DNA from: Diplodia intermedia
Taxonomy: Eukaryota > Ascomycota > Dothideomycetes > Botryosphaeriales > Botryosphaeriaceae
Length of the DNA: 64,000 bases
Assembly: GCA_021495925.1 (NCBI GenBank)
Contig: JAKEKT010000032.1
Span: 62,001 to 126,000, forward strand
Reading direction: 5' to 3'
The position numbers and the translations under genes are program-made. Below the pieces are notes generated by a model. The model did not search any database. It saw nothing but the letters and a program-made list of their open reading frames with translations, and had not been told where the DNA came from. How positions within the stretch are numbered: the stretch's first letter is position 1; each line of letters starts with the position of its first letter. Shown in pieces: positions 35,869-45,214 of this stretch.

Positions 35869-36200
35869 GAATTGATGATGTGTTTCTCGGTCGGCGGCTT
35901 TATACTCTTGGGCTTTTTTTGTTCGTGCGAAAACGAATGCTACGGCCGTTATCGAATGACAGTTGTATGCTCGGCTAGGCTTTTGCTTTCGCCGTCGGTC
36001 AGGTTTTCGTTTCGCCGTCGGCTGGATCCCTGCTTCGCCGTCGGCCTTGAGCTCCGCGTAGCTTAGACCTGTTTTCCCGAGGTAGTACGTCTCGATTGCT
36101 CGCATATCCAGTGCGACTATTTCTAGATGAGTTCCTGGGTTCCTCTTCGTGCCATATACCTCCAGTGGTCCTCTCTCTGTAACTGTGCGCTGAACGAAGA
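35869..36200. promoter_or_regulatory. Aldolase promoter with triple 11-bp repeat
   Basis: TTCGCCGTCGG occurs exactly three times at 35988, 36011 and 36034, at 23-bp spacing, 157-213 bp upstream of the aldolase start. CGG-type triplets at fixed spacing suit a Zn2Cys6 regulator. Confidence 0.6.
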
Positions 36201-37152
36201 ATGTCATACATATCAGCCATGAAAACTTCCATCAACAACCCGCGGTTACGCATGCTCAATGCTCTTCGATCGAGTTCGAAGCCTGTCATGACTTTTATGG
36301 GGCTTCCATCCTTTCGCGCAGCCCAAATCATAGCTCAGTCCGGCGTCGATGTTCGCATTTTCCCGTCTTCAATCATGTGCTTTCCCACTAATCATTGCAA
36401 AGGGCATCATCATCGATTGTGAGCACGGCCATATCAGCGACGATTCCATGCACAGCTCGACTGCTGCTATTGCTGCATTGGGAGTGTCGCCGCTTGTTCG
36501 TCTCAGGGGCACTCATGCGGATTTGATCAAAAGAGCCTTGGATGCTGGTGCACAGTAAGTCTTCGGACCGCTTTCTTGTCATATACTAAAATCATCACAA
36601 GCGGTATCGTCGTACCTCAGATACACACTGCAGAAGACGCTACGGCTGTTGTCTCTCATTCGAAATTCCCTCCACAAGGACTTCGGGGGCAAGGCTCAGC
36701 GTTTCCGGCCATTACTCACGGCATCGACATCCCGACATACCTCAAAACGGCGAACGAAACACTCATCACCTGTGTTCAGGTTGAATCGAGAGAGGGGGTT
36801 GAGAATGTTGATGCTATCTGTGCTGTACCTGGTGTGGGTAGGTATTTGACACTCAAATCCGGAAAATCGGTTTGCTAATGCCCATAAAGATATGATTTTC
36901 ATCGGGCCAAATGACCTTGCCTTGTCAGTCCTTGGCTATGTTCCCGCAAAAGGTAGCGAGCCTGAGTTTGTCGGTGCCATCGAAAAGATCGTGGCAGCAG
37001 CCAGAAAGCATGGCAAATGGGTTGGCCGACTATCAAACAACGGAGCTTTGTGCAAGGAGCATCTGAAAGTTTTTGATAGTGTAGCATTGAGTTACGATGT
37101 TCGAGCCATTCAGGATTGGTATACGGCTGAGCTGCAAGTCGCACGCTCGTAA
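36201..37152 (+). CDS. HpcH/HpaI-family aldolase (2-keto-3-deoxy-aldarate type)
   Basis: Metal-dependent class II pyruvate aldolase of the HpcH/HpaI/citrate-lyase family, 266 residues. Exons: 36201-36350, 36403-36554, 36602-36837, 36890-37152. The barrel motifs are IIIDCEHGHIS (acidic and His residues at the metal site), SPLVRLRGTHADLIKRALDAGA (substrate Arg), GIVVPQIHTAEDA, QVESREGVEN (metal Glu) and DMIFIGPNDLALS. Substrates in the family are 4-hydroxy-2-keto acids such as 4-hydroxy-2-oxoheptanedioate and 2-keto-3-deoxy-glucarate. Behind GH88, a keto-deoxy sugar acid is the likely one. Starts at 36201 or, 18 bases later, at 36219 are both possible. The ring-opening and dehydratase enzymes that would connect it to GH88 are not in the window. 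Confidence 0.88.
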
Positions 37153-37257
37153 TGATTTACGTGGTGAGAAATGGGCGTTATTCTCAATGTTTGTATAAAG
37201 TCAATGGATAGATGAATAAAGATGGTTCGCATATGTGGTAAGATTGCTTGCTATATA

Positions 37258-37518
37258 CTAATATCTACAGAGGATACAGTGATCGTCCGTCGTTCCCCCA
37301 TCAATGACCGGGGTGAGGAGATGGGTCGTGGGAGCAATGTCGGTCTTGCGGCCCAGTTCCACTGTGCTGGCGCGTCCAACGATCTTCGGACAGTCCCAGA
37401 GTGGTCGTAGGCGATATGTAGCTCCTTTTAGGCCGAGGAAATCCAAGGCATCAGACACTGTATTGGTGTCGAGTGTTGAGAATCGGTTCAAAATGTCGAA
37501 TTGATTCATCGTGTCCAT
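37258..37518 (-). pseudogene. RraA-like aldolase, truncated 5' fragment
   Basis: N-terminal part of an RraA-like protein (4-hydroxy-4-methyl-2-oxoglutarate aldolase / RraA family). From the ATG at 37518 it reads FSTLDTNTVSDALDFLGLKG, then LRPLWDCPKIVGRASTVELG and APTTHLLTPVID, as in fungal members. It then leaves the family pattern and stops at 37258, about 87 residues in, where intact proteins have 220-240. The missing part includes the GD/RD active-site region. Only about 105 bp separate it from the convergent aldolase, so the rest is deleted rather than in another exon. An upstream in-frame start at 37596 would add 26 residues. Confidence 0.65.
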
Positions 37519-37596
37519 TGTTGTGATCGATGGCTTATTAAAAATGTAAATGGTCGAAGGGGGATTTGTGCGTGCGAAATGACTAGACAGGAACAC

Positions 37597-38066
37597 GATT
37601 GTTGTAGAAATTAAGCCATCAATCGGATTGGGTTTGCATTTAGTGATGGTTGTGGTTTTGTCAATCGAGTTTGCTATTCGGCTCGGCGAAAGTCACCTTA
37701 AAAATTGCTGCTCGGCGTCGAGAAATCATGCCGCATTAACCTTTACTTCGCGGTGTCGAGAAATAATGCCGTGTTTTAGCTAAGCACCTCCCCGCCTTTC
37801 TCAGTGTCTTGGAGATGATGCGGTATTTCGGCATCTTCACGCTTCGCCGGCCGAACGGCAGATTCACAAGATGAAAGAGAGTGTTTGGAAGACTGGAAGG
37901 AGTTTTACACGCCGCACCGAGGTGTATATGACTGAACTGTGCCATCCAGCCTAGCATCGGGTCGGTAGATCTCGGCATCGTGGTTCGATCGCCGAATGAC
38001 TACCTGCTACTGCTTGAATATATAGAAGGCTGCAAACTGGTTCAACCCATCCATTGTATCATAACA
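37597..38066. promoter_or_regulatory. Upstream region with duplicated 21-bp CGG...CCG element
   Basis: Two near-identical 21-mers, CGGYGTCGAGAAATMATGCCG, lie at 37713-37733 and 37751-37771, 38 bp apart, each bounded by CGG and CCG. They sit between the RraA fragment and the aminotransferase. Confidence 0.55.
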
Positions 38067-39452
38067 ATGTCGCGTTTCCAAAATCTTGAAGCTACCCCGC
38101 CCGACGCTGCCTTCTCTATTATCGCGGCCTTCACTGCGGACGAATCTCCCGGCAAGGTTGACCTTTGCCCTGGATTCTACCGCGATGGGCAAGCAAGACC
38201 ATGGATTCTGCCCTGCGTAGCACAGGTACTTTCTCCCAAATCATTCGCTCAATGATCAGTCGTTATACTGACTCGTACTCTCGCAGGCAGAGGAACTGAT
38301 TCATGCGGATCCCATCAAAGACCACGAACACCTGCCACTCTCGGGTCATCCTGGACTGGTTGCCGGGGCACAAAGACTTGTTTTCGGGCCTGACCCCGAG
38401 CTAACGGCTCGGATAGCTTCAGTTCAAACAATCTCAGGCACAGGCGCCAACCATCTTGGTGCTAAGTTTCTCTCCGACGCTCTCGCTCCAAAGCGCGTTT
38501 GGATTTCTGATCCGAGCTGGATCAACCACCCAGAAGTCTGGCAGAATGTGAACCCCGACATCGAGCGTCGAGCATACCCATACTACGCCAAGCATACTCA
38601 GTCGGTGGACTTTGATGGAATGGTGGATACGCTGCGCCGCGATGCAGCTTCGGGCGACATTGTCATTCTGCATGGCTGTGCGCATAACCCGACCGGGCTT
38701 GACTTGACCGAAGAGCAGTGGAAGACGGTCGCGAATATCTGCAAAGAGAAGGGATTGTTCCCCTTCTTTGACCTTGCATAGTGAGCTGCTCGTCCTGCGA
38801 TCCGAAAACATTTCACTGACCAAAAGTAGCCAGGGCTTTGCGTCAGGCAACCTCGAGAAGGATGCATGGCCGATCAGACACTTTGCGGACGGTCAATGCA
38901 TGGAGTTTGCGGTTGCACAGTCATTTTCAAAGAACTTTGGTCTCTACGGAGAGCGTGTGGGAGCACTGCACGTGGTTACGCGGTCGGCAGAAGCCATGTC
39001 GAAGGTTATGGGGAAGCTGACACGTTTGCAACGCGCTGAGATCACCACCCCTCCGGCGTATGGCGCTAGGATTGTTGCAAGTATTCTTGGAGACGCAAGG
39101 CTTATGGATCAGTGGCAAGATGACTTGAACACGATGAGTGGCCGGATGAAGCGGATGCGGAAGAGGCTGTATGAGGAGTTGAAGAAGAGAGACGCACCAG
39201 GCTCGTGGGACCACATTCTGTCCGAGGTAAGTTTAGAGACGTGCGGTGACAGACGTCGGCTCAAATTACCTTCGCAGATCGGAATGTTCTCAATGACCGG
39301 CCTGTCTGCGTCTCAGGTGACAGAACTGAGGTACAACCATCACATATACCTTCTACCTTCTGGGCGCATCTCAGTCACCGGACGTAAGAATTCCCTCTAT
39401 CCTATGTAAAGTATAACCTTATGTAGGCGCATGGATTGGAACTAATATCTAA
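38067..39452 (+). CDS. Aspartate/aromatic aminotransferase, 3' end cut by repeat
   Basis: PLP-dependent class I aminotransferase, 393 residues. Exons: 38067-38225, 38287-38780, 38830-39226, 39278-39383, 39427-39452. Family marks: KVDLCPGFYRDGQARPWILP, YLPLSGHPGL-like PLSGHPGLVAGAQ, the HGCAHNPTGLDLTEEQW segment (Asn and Pro contacting PLP), FFDLAYQGFASG (Asp and Tyr), the PLP lysine in AQSFSKNFGLYGERVG, and GRISVTG with the substrate Arg nearby. The last exon gives RAWIGTNI and stops at 39450, just where the family continues for about 15-20 more residues (normal length about 410-430). The stop is 20 bp before the inverted-repeat element at 39472. Activity may survive. Confidence 0.85.
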
Positions 39453-39471
39453 TGTTATCCATACGAACCCC

Positions 39472-40055
39472 TCTTAGCGAAGCGAAGCGTAGGCGGTGAT
39501 TACTACTACTAGTATTCGCTCGCCGCTGGTGCTACTGTTCGCTCGCCGCCGCCGTCGTTGGTACTACTATTCCTCGCCGCCGCCGCTAGTGCTAGTATTC
39601 GCTCGCCGCCGCCGCCGCTAGTACTACTATTCGCTCGCCGCCGCCGCCGCTAGTACTACTATTCGCTCGTCGTCGTCGCTAATGCTAGTATTCGCTCGCT
39701 ACTAGCGCTAGTATTCGCTCGCTGCTAGTATTATTATTCGCTCGCCGCCGCTACTATTAATATTCGCCCGAGAGGTACTTATCGAAGAGTTAAAAAGATA
39801 CGTAAACGCGTTAATACGAGTACGCGAGATTACGTTACTCTAGAAATAGATTTAGCTAATAGAAGAGCGAGAATCTTACTAAGCTTTTATTTATATAGCT
39901 AATAGAAGTAAGAAGCGCTTTTAAGATTCTATTAATAGCTCTAATCTTAAACGTAATCTCTAGCTACGCTATAGTTAGTATATCTACCGCGTCGCTACGA
40001 ATCTTTAGCCCTTCGCTTAAGCGGCGACGGCGCTTCTTTCTTCGCTTCGCTAAGA
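39472..40055. mobile_element. Candidate element with 16-bp inverted repeats
   Basis: TCTTAGCGAAGCGAAG at 39472-39487 is repeated exactly in reverse complement at 40040-40055, 584 bp end to end. The interior holds a GC-rich minisatellite and CA/TG-poor DNA. It has no coding capacity, as for a MITE-sized relic. No clear target-site duplication is visible, so the ends may lie slightly outside. Confidence 0.5.
39497..39765. repeat. Minisatellite, TATTCGCTCGCCGCCGCC units
   Basis: Seven to nine imperfect tandem copies of a 25-37-bp unit built as GCTAGTACTACTATTCGCTC followed by two to four GCC triplets. Copy lengths differ mainly in the number of GCC triplets. Confidence 0.85.
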
Positions 40056-40330
40056 ATAATCTAGCTAATTACTATAGTTACTAAGGGAAACGTTAGTTCT
40101 ATAGTAAAGACGTTTAGTAACGTGCTTAGAAATACGAATCTATAAGAAGAAATTAAGGCTACTATTATTTAAAGTAGTAGAATAGACGCCATCGTAAGTA
40201 GTTAGATTAGAAGTAGTATCTACTCTTCTAGAATTATTTAATATATTGTCTAGACGTAGTTATAGGCTTTAAATTATATTCCGATGTTAGATTTAACTGT
40301 CTACGTAAGCATAATGTATTATTTCCGTAA
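39766..40330. repeat. RIP-affected AT-rich block
   Basis: CA and TG are nearly absent, as in 521-5205, with a few exceptions near the right edge. The left part is inside the inverted-repeat element, and the RIPped DNA continues past its right end. Confidence 0.8.
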
Positions 40331-41098
40331 GGCAATTGCGGGTGGGCTCAGTCTGTTTGCCACCCGCCGTGGAAGGAAAGAAAGGTTGCTCTGATTTTTC
40401 GTCGCGGGTCAGGTGTTAAGCGATGGAGGGGGAGGGGTGACTGACTCGGTGGGGTGATTACGTAAGTTGCTGATGAGTCATGGCTCCAGCCTTTCCGAGT
40501 CGACGCGTCCGGTCGCGACGTTCCTCCTCAACCAACCTCTCCACCATCGCCACCAACCTCTCCACCATCACTACCACCACCAACACCATCGTATCCATCG
40601 CACCTTCTTTCCGACATTAGTCCCGCGGGTCCAGTTGATCGCCTAGCTCACCCACAACGTGCAAGCGAACTGCCTCACGGCTGTCCTGGCAACGGCTCCG
40701 TTTGCCTCGCGCGAACTGCCTTTCCAGCTCCGTCGACGGCTCCGTTCATTTGCCGTTGCGGGCGCGCCGCCTCAACCCTCCCCTTGCACACCGGCGCCCA
40801 GCTTCCAGCGACAGCTTGATCCATCTACGCGGTGCTGACGAACTGCCTCGTGGTTCCCTGGCGACGGCTCGGTTTGCCTTGGGCGAACTGCCTCTCCAGC
40901 TCCACCGACGGCCTGGTCCAGACGCGCCCAGTAGACGCATCGCTTCCTGGAACCGTCGCGACGCTGCTGCTCCAGAAGTCAAGGCTGCTTCTTGAACAAA
41001 GCCTGGGCGGGTGGGTTACTGCGCGACATTACGCGCAGGGCTTCGTTTCATTTCCGTCTCTTGACCTATTCTCTGCTGACCTGCGCCCTTAGCCCGCC
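40331..41098. other. Upstream region with 75-bp direct duplication
   Basis: Normal composition returns at about 40331. Two 75-bp copies (40665-40740 and 40838-40912) are about 80% alike by eye, and each contains CGAACTGCCT twice. They lie 190-430 bp upstream of the next start. Otherwise no gene. Confidence 0.65.
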
Positions 41099-42544
41099 AT
41101 GTACGCCTCGAGCAAGCCGGACGTTAACGAAACCGTTCTCGCCGAATGGTCCGATGCCGACGGCCGCAACTGCACGCTCGGTTCGCTGACGCCATGCCAC
41201 AAACGGGACGCTGGATTCACGCTGAAGGTGACCACGGACGAGCAGCAAAGAGTCTGGGCCTGGCTCATCCTAGCCGTCACCGTCAAGACGGCTGGCCGGG
41301 AGAGGCGGCGGGAGCTGGCTCTCGTCATCCCGCCCCACTCCTCGTCCGCTCTGTCTTTCAGTGAGCTGGAGATATCGCAGATCCACACGCCTGGAATGTT
41401 TTCGGCTGTCGGAGATGCTCGACTGTTCGACTCGGGCCGTGTAATTCGTGCCAACTTCACCCTCGCCCGGCCTGGTAACGTCCTCATGCCCAAGTCCACC
41501 GCAAAGAAGATCACTCCTGCCTCTCGTACCACCTCAGACCTCCTTCGTGGACTGCGCTCTCTTTCACAAGCCCACTCCTTCTCGGTCTACATAAAGCCCA
41601 GCGACTATGCCCGCCAGGGACTGAAACTGGTGTGTGATCGCAACTCTGTGGCTCCACCTCCTGCGAGTCCTTTTGCCATCGAGGATGTGCTGGAAAGTCG
41701 GACTGCCGAGGTGGATTGGGGCCTCTTCGGCATTGAGCCTGTTCCCTTGCCCGATGACCCTCCTTCGTGTGCGCCTCCGCCCTACCTTGGTCCAACGCCT
41801 CCGCCCGGTGACTGCGAACCTCTCACCTCGCTCCTCAGCCCTCCCGCTGCCGGACCTGTGAATGTTCCGTGTGATACTGAGAGATCGGTGATCTCGGAGA
41901 CCGAGTTTGAGCAGCATTCGTTACCTGACAAGAAGGATGGCGGTTCCTCACACGCCCAGAAACGACCACTTTCTCCCAACGCCGAGGATCTCCTCCCGTC
42001 CACCCGGCAGCGCCTCCCCTCACAACCTTGTAGTATCGCCTCCGGTACCACCACTAGTGATGCCCTGACCGCAAACCTCGGCGAATGGGTCGAAGCAGCC
42101 CTAGCCACCAACTTCCACGTGTACGAGCACCCCCGCCTCCAAGCCCACCTGGAAGCCTGCGCCGCCCACGCCGTATCCGCCAATCTCGACGCCTTCCTCG
42201 ATGCCCGCGCCGCACTCAGCGCCGAGTTCTTCTACGACCCTGATGGGACGAACACCGCTGCAGGTGAGGAGCCAGGCCGCGCTGCCTACGTCGCCGACAT
42301 GGCGCGGCTGCTTCGGTGGGCGTTGCGGAAGCGACGTTCTGCTGATGTAGAAAACCTCGACACATTTCTATTCCTTGGGCGCTGTGCGAGGGAAGCTGCG
42401 AAGAGTGGTGGCATGTGCGATGGTGGCAGTGGAGAGGAGAGCGGGGTGACGGGTTTGTGGCGCGATCCGTATAGGTTTCGGAAGTCGCTTTGTGTCAATT
42501 GCGTGTTGCTTTCTTGTGTGACACGGGATTGTGAGTCTTTATGA
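41099..42544 (+). CDS. Orphan 481-residue protein, single exon
   Basis: One uninterrupted frame with good codon use; the ATG is in a CCGCCATGT context. I do not recognise the family. Residues 1-200 look folded (for example VTTDEQQRVWAWLILAVTVK and SFSVYIKPSDYARQGLKLVC). Residues 205-320 are Pro/Ser-rich and low in complexity. Residues 320-440 look helical (LGEWVEAALATNFHVYEHPR, LRWALRKRRSADVENLDTFL), and the tail has several Cys. No signal peptide or membrane segment. The lack of introns and the place between repeats and gene relics suggest a lineage-specific gene. A link to the neighbouring element is possible but unsupported. Confidence 0.7.
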   Translation: MYASSKPDVNETVLAEWSDADGRNCTLGSLTPCHKRDAGFTLKVTTDEQQRVWAWLILAVTVKTAGRERRRELALVIPPHSSSALSFSELEISQIHTPGMFSAVGDARLFDSGRVIRANFTLARPGNVLMPKSTAKKITPASRTTSDLLRGLRSLSQAHSFSVYIKPSDYARQGLKLVCDRNSVAPPPASPFAIEDVLESRTAEVDWGLFGIEPVPLPDDPPSCAPPPYLGPTPPPGDCEPLTSLLSPPAAGPVNVPCDTERSVISETEFEQHSLPDKKDGGSSHAQKRPLSPNAEDLLPSTRQRLPSQPCSIASGTTTSDALTANLGEWVEAALATNFHVYEHPRLQAHLEACAAHAVSANLDAFLDARAALSAEFFYDPDGTNTAAGEEPGRAAYVADMARLLRWALRKRRSADVENLDTFLFLGRCAREAAKSGGMCDGGSGEESGVTGLWRDPYRFRKSLCVNCVLLSCVTRDCESL

Positions 42545-42599
42545 GGGGGAAGGGTGTGTGTAGGGATGTGTTATGAGATAGACCTAATGCCATCTGAGA

Positions 42600-42990
42600 T
42601 TACGAAATCAAAGGTACGCAATTTCGAGACCGCGTCCCACGTTAGGCGCCACTACCGTTGCTCCGGCGTCAGCATCTGAGTGAACTTGTGTGCCGTGCCG
42701 CCAATTGTCATCGCCCGCCCGCCGTCCCTGCGGCACGACATGACCGACATCGTCAATGCCATCGACCTCGAATACAGCCTCGTCGAGCAAGGGCGGCAGG
42801 CCGCGTATGGAAAGGCTAGCCGGGTTTAGACAGCCGATGAGGGTACTCAAAGCCTCGACTATGTCCGGTCTCAGACCTTCCGTATCAATCCGCCCTCACG
42901 GAATGACATACGCCCCGTTAAGCTCCGGTGTGACGTCCGGCGACCAGCCCGCGTAAAGTGTTGCTCTTGCTCGTGTTCCTGAGATATCGG
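42600..42990 (-). pseudogene. Short-chain dehydrogenase C-terminal relic
   Basis: The minus strand reads ATLYAGWSPDVTPELNGAYVIP, typical of the C-terminal part of fungal SDRs, then a TGA at 42898-42896 exactly where the family has Trp (IPWGR), then GRIDTEGLRPDIVEAL. The frame continues open to 42608, with sequence I cannot place. The catalytic N-terminal two thirds are missing. A TGG-to-TGA change would explain the stop. Confidence 0.45.
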
Positions 42991-43181
42991 ATGCTGTCCT
43001 CGCGTTGGAGAGTGGGATTGAGGGAAATTGTTCGGATGGGGTTAGTTCCTTCGTGTTGGATTGTTTGTATCAGGCGGCGTCTACGTTTGCTGAGATGGGG
43101 CTGGCGGAGCATGGTAGGAAGTCTGCAGAGATGAGGCGGATTCTCCGAGGGGCTTGGGACGAGATGGAACGCAGCAAGTAA
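42957..43181 (+). pseudogene. Possible fungal_trans C-terminal fragment
   Basis: An open frame without ATG ends at TAA 43179. It reads SFVLDCLYQAASTFAEMG and GRKSAEMRRILRGAWDEMER, resembling the last helices of fungal Zn2Cys6 factors. No zinc cluster is nearby. It overlaps the SDR relic by a few dozen bases on the other strand. The family call is tentative. Confidence 0.3.
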
Positions 43182-43335
43182 GTGTAGGAGTCCGAATCGG
43201 AAGAAGGGCGATGAGAGTCTCCATTGATGGTATATTCACTGACAAAGCGATTCAGACGAGTGTCTTCGCATCTTAAACTCCGGGTACTAGTAGGCTCTCC
43301 ATTGCCATCCCATCTCCCTTTCAGATCAAGACTCA

Positions 43336-44466
43336 TTACTGAGCTGACATACCGCCATCCACGGCCAACGTCGTGCCGGTGACCCACGCCGCATCGTCGG
43401 AAGCCAGGTAGCAAACAGATCGAGCCTGGTCTATGGGGCGCCCGAAGCGTTTCAGGGGGTACATGGACGCAATAGCATCATGCCCGATAGTGCTAAAGGC
43501 GCCTTGAAGCGCTTCGTCCAGCATTTTACCGTAAGAGGCTAGTGTCCGTCAGCGGTTCAATTCCTGCACCAGTTGACCACCTTCATCGCCGGGCAGTTGC
43601 GGCGTGCGGGGGTTCTGATTGGCTGGCGAGGGAGAGAGAGAGCAAGAGGGGAGACTCACATCCCGGGCAGATGGCATTACAAGTAATCCCAAACTGGCCG
43701 ACATCAACCGCAACCGTCTTCGTGAGAGAGACAATGGCGCCCTTGGAGGCATTATAACAAACTGTCGGCCCATCAGCCATCGCCCGTGTGCCGTCCCGTC
43801 CCCACACAGCAGCACTCACCCAACCCGGGTATCCCGACCGTCGCCCCCAACGACGCCACATTCACGATCCACCCGCGGACGCCGCACGCGTGCGGCTCCT
43901 GCCTCTTCATCTGCCGGACGGCGTACTTGCAGCCCAGATACGCGCCCTTGGTGTTGATCCGCAGGTGGCGGTCGAAGTCCTCCTCGCTGCTCTCATCAAC
44001 GGGCGCCGGGCTCGCCGCCTCGCTGCAGATGCCCGCATTGTTCACGACACTTGCCCCACCCTCAAATCAGCACTACTGCGACCCCGGGCAGAAAACGACG
44101 AAATCCAACTCACACATCGACCCTCCCAAACGCCCTTACCGCCTCCGCGACCGCGGCCTCGACGTCCGCCGCTTTGCTCACGTCGACGCCGACGAACAGC
44201 GCTTTCGCGCCGTACCCCTCCCGCTGCACCAGCTCGTGCGTCGGCACGTTGTCTTCGTCGCTCGTGGATGCGCTCCCAGAGGAGGAGGATGATGGCTGCA
44301 GGTCGGCGCACACGATGCCCGCGGCGCCTTCGAGCGCGAGTTGCTTGCAGATCTCGCGGCCGAAGCCCGAGGAGGAGCCCGTCACGAGGGCGATGCGGCC
44401 GTGCAGGCGGCGGGTGGCGGGGTAGGCGGGTTGTTGGAGGCCGTCGTCGTTGGGGGGAGGAGGCAT
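43336..44466 (-). CDS. Short-chain dehydrogenase/reductase
   Basis: Classical SDR, NAD(P)-dependent oxidoreductase, 295 residues. Exons: 44466-44114, 44049-43820, 43761-43660, 43538-43336. The cofactor motif is ALVTGSSSGFGREIC, then RVDVVVNNAGI, the catalytic Ser in IVNVASLGA, YNASKGA (Tyr-X3-Lys), CNAICPG, and the C-terminal GTTLAVDGGM. The N-terminus has an unusual 25-residue Pro-rich extension, and a Ser-rich insert sits between beta2 and alpha2. The fourth intron position (43539-43659, 121 nt) is longer than usual. A (GA)n tract lies just upstream of the start. It opens the oxidative block, but membership is uncertain because 748 bp separate it from the next SDR. Confidence 0.88.
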
Positions 44467-45214
44467 GGTGGGTGGGCTGGCGTTTGGTGATGTGCGGCAG
44501 AGAGAGAGAGAGAGAGAGAGAGGGAGTAGAGGGCTTGTGGGCGTCGTGGGATGTGAGGGGCGGTGGGGTTTAAGTGGCGGTAGGTACTGGGGCGGTTTGT
44601 TGTCTTGCGCGTTGCTTGCAGGCATTCGCCGTGGGCGTGGGCTGACAGCGCATGGCTAGTGTTGTTTGGAGCGTGTTGATCCTGCTTGTTTCAGGGTTGA
44701 GTCGCCGGTGCGGGAGTTTTGGCCCCCATTCGTTCATGGGTGGGTTGGGTGTGACGACTCTGAATGGTGGTGCTTGCCCGGCACCTAGTCTCGAGAAGAG
44801 CAGTATGCCGCGTCAATCGATATAACGGTGCAGGTAGCTTTGGGCCCGCTCAAGGCCGAGGCTGACAGTGGGGGATGGAGAGTGATACGGATTCTGGGCT
44901 CGATGAGTCTATACAGGATCCAGATATCACGGGACATTGAGCTTATTTACGCAGTACGTATAAATCGAGGCTCTGATTATGCAAGCTTAGCCTGTAAGTA
45001 TATCGCAGCGCGTCATACCCATGGACAATGTGGGGCACAGCTGGCCATTCGATCCCGTCGATCATCCCTACTACCCCACATCGTAAACGCTCCCCAGAAG
45101 GCAAGCGTCCGTCATAAAGAACTGTGAGCAACATACAAGAAGTCAAATTGTGAAGCTTGAACAAGCTGAAATCTACATTCCGCATCCGCGACTTCCACCA
45201 ACCATTCCAACATC
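44467..45214. promoter_or_regulatory. Divergent intergenic region between two SDRs
   Basis: 748 bp between divergent starts, with (GA)n at about 44499-44523. No gene seen. Confidence 0.45.

Noticed and set aside
39497..39765. CRISPR-like array appearance of the tandem GCC-rich units
   Set aside because: Units are contiguous without unique spacers and the genome is eukaryotic; it is a minisatellite.
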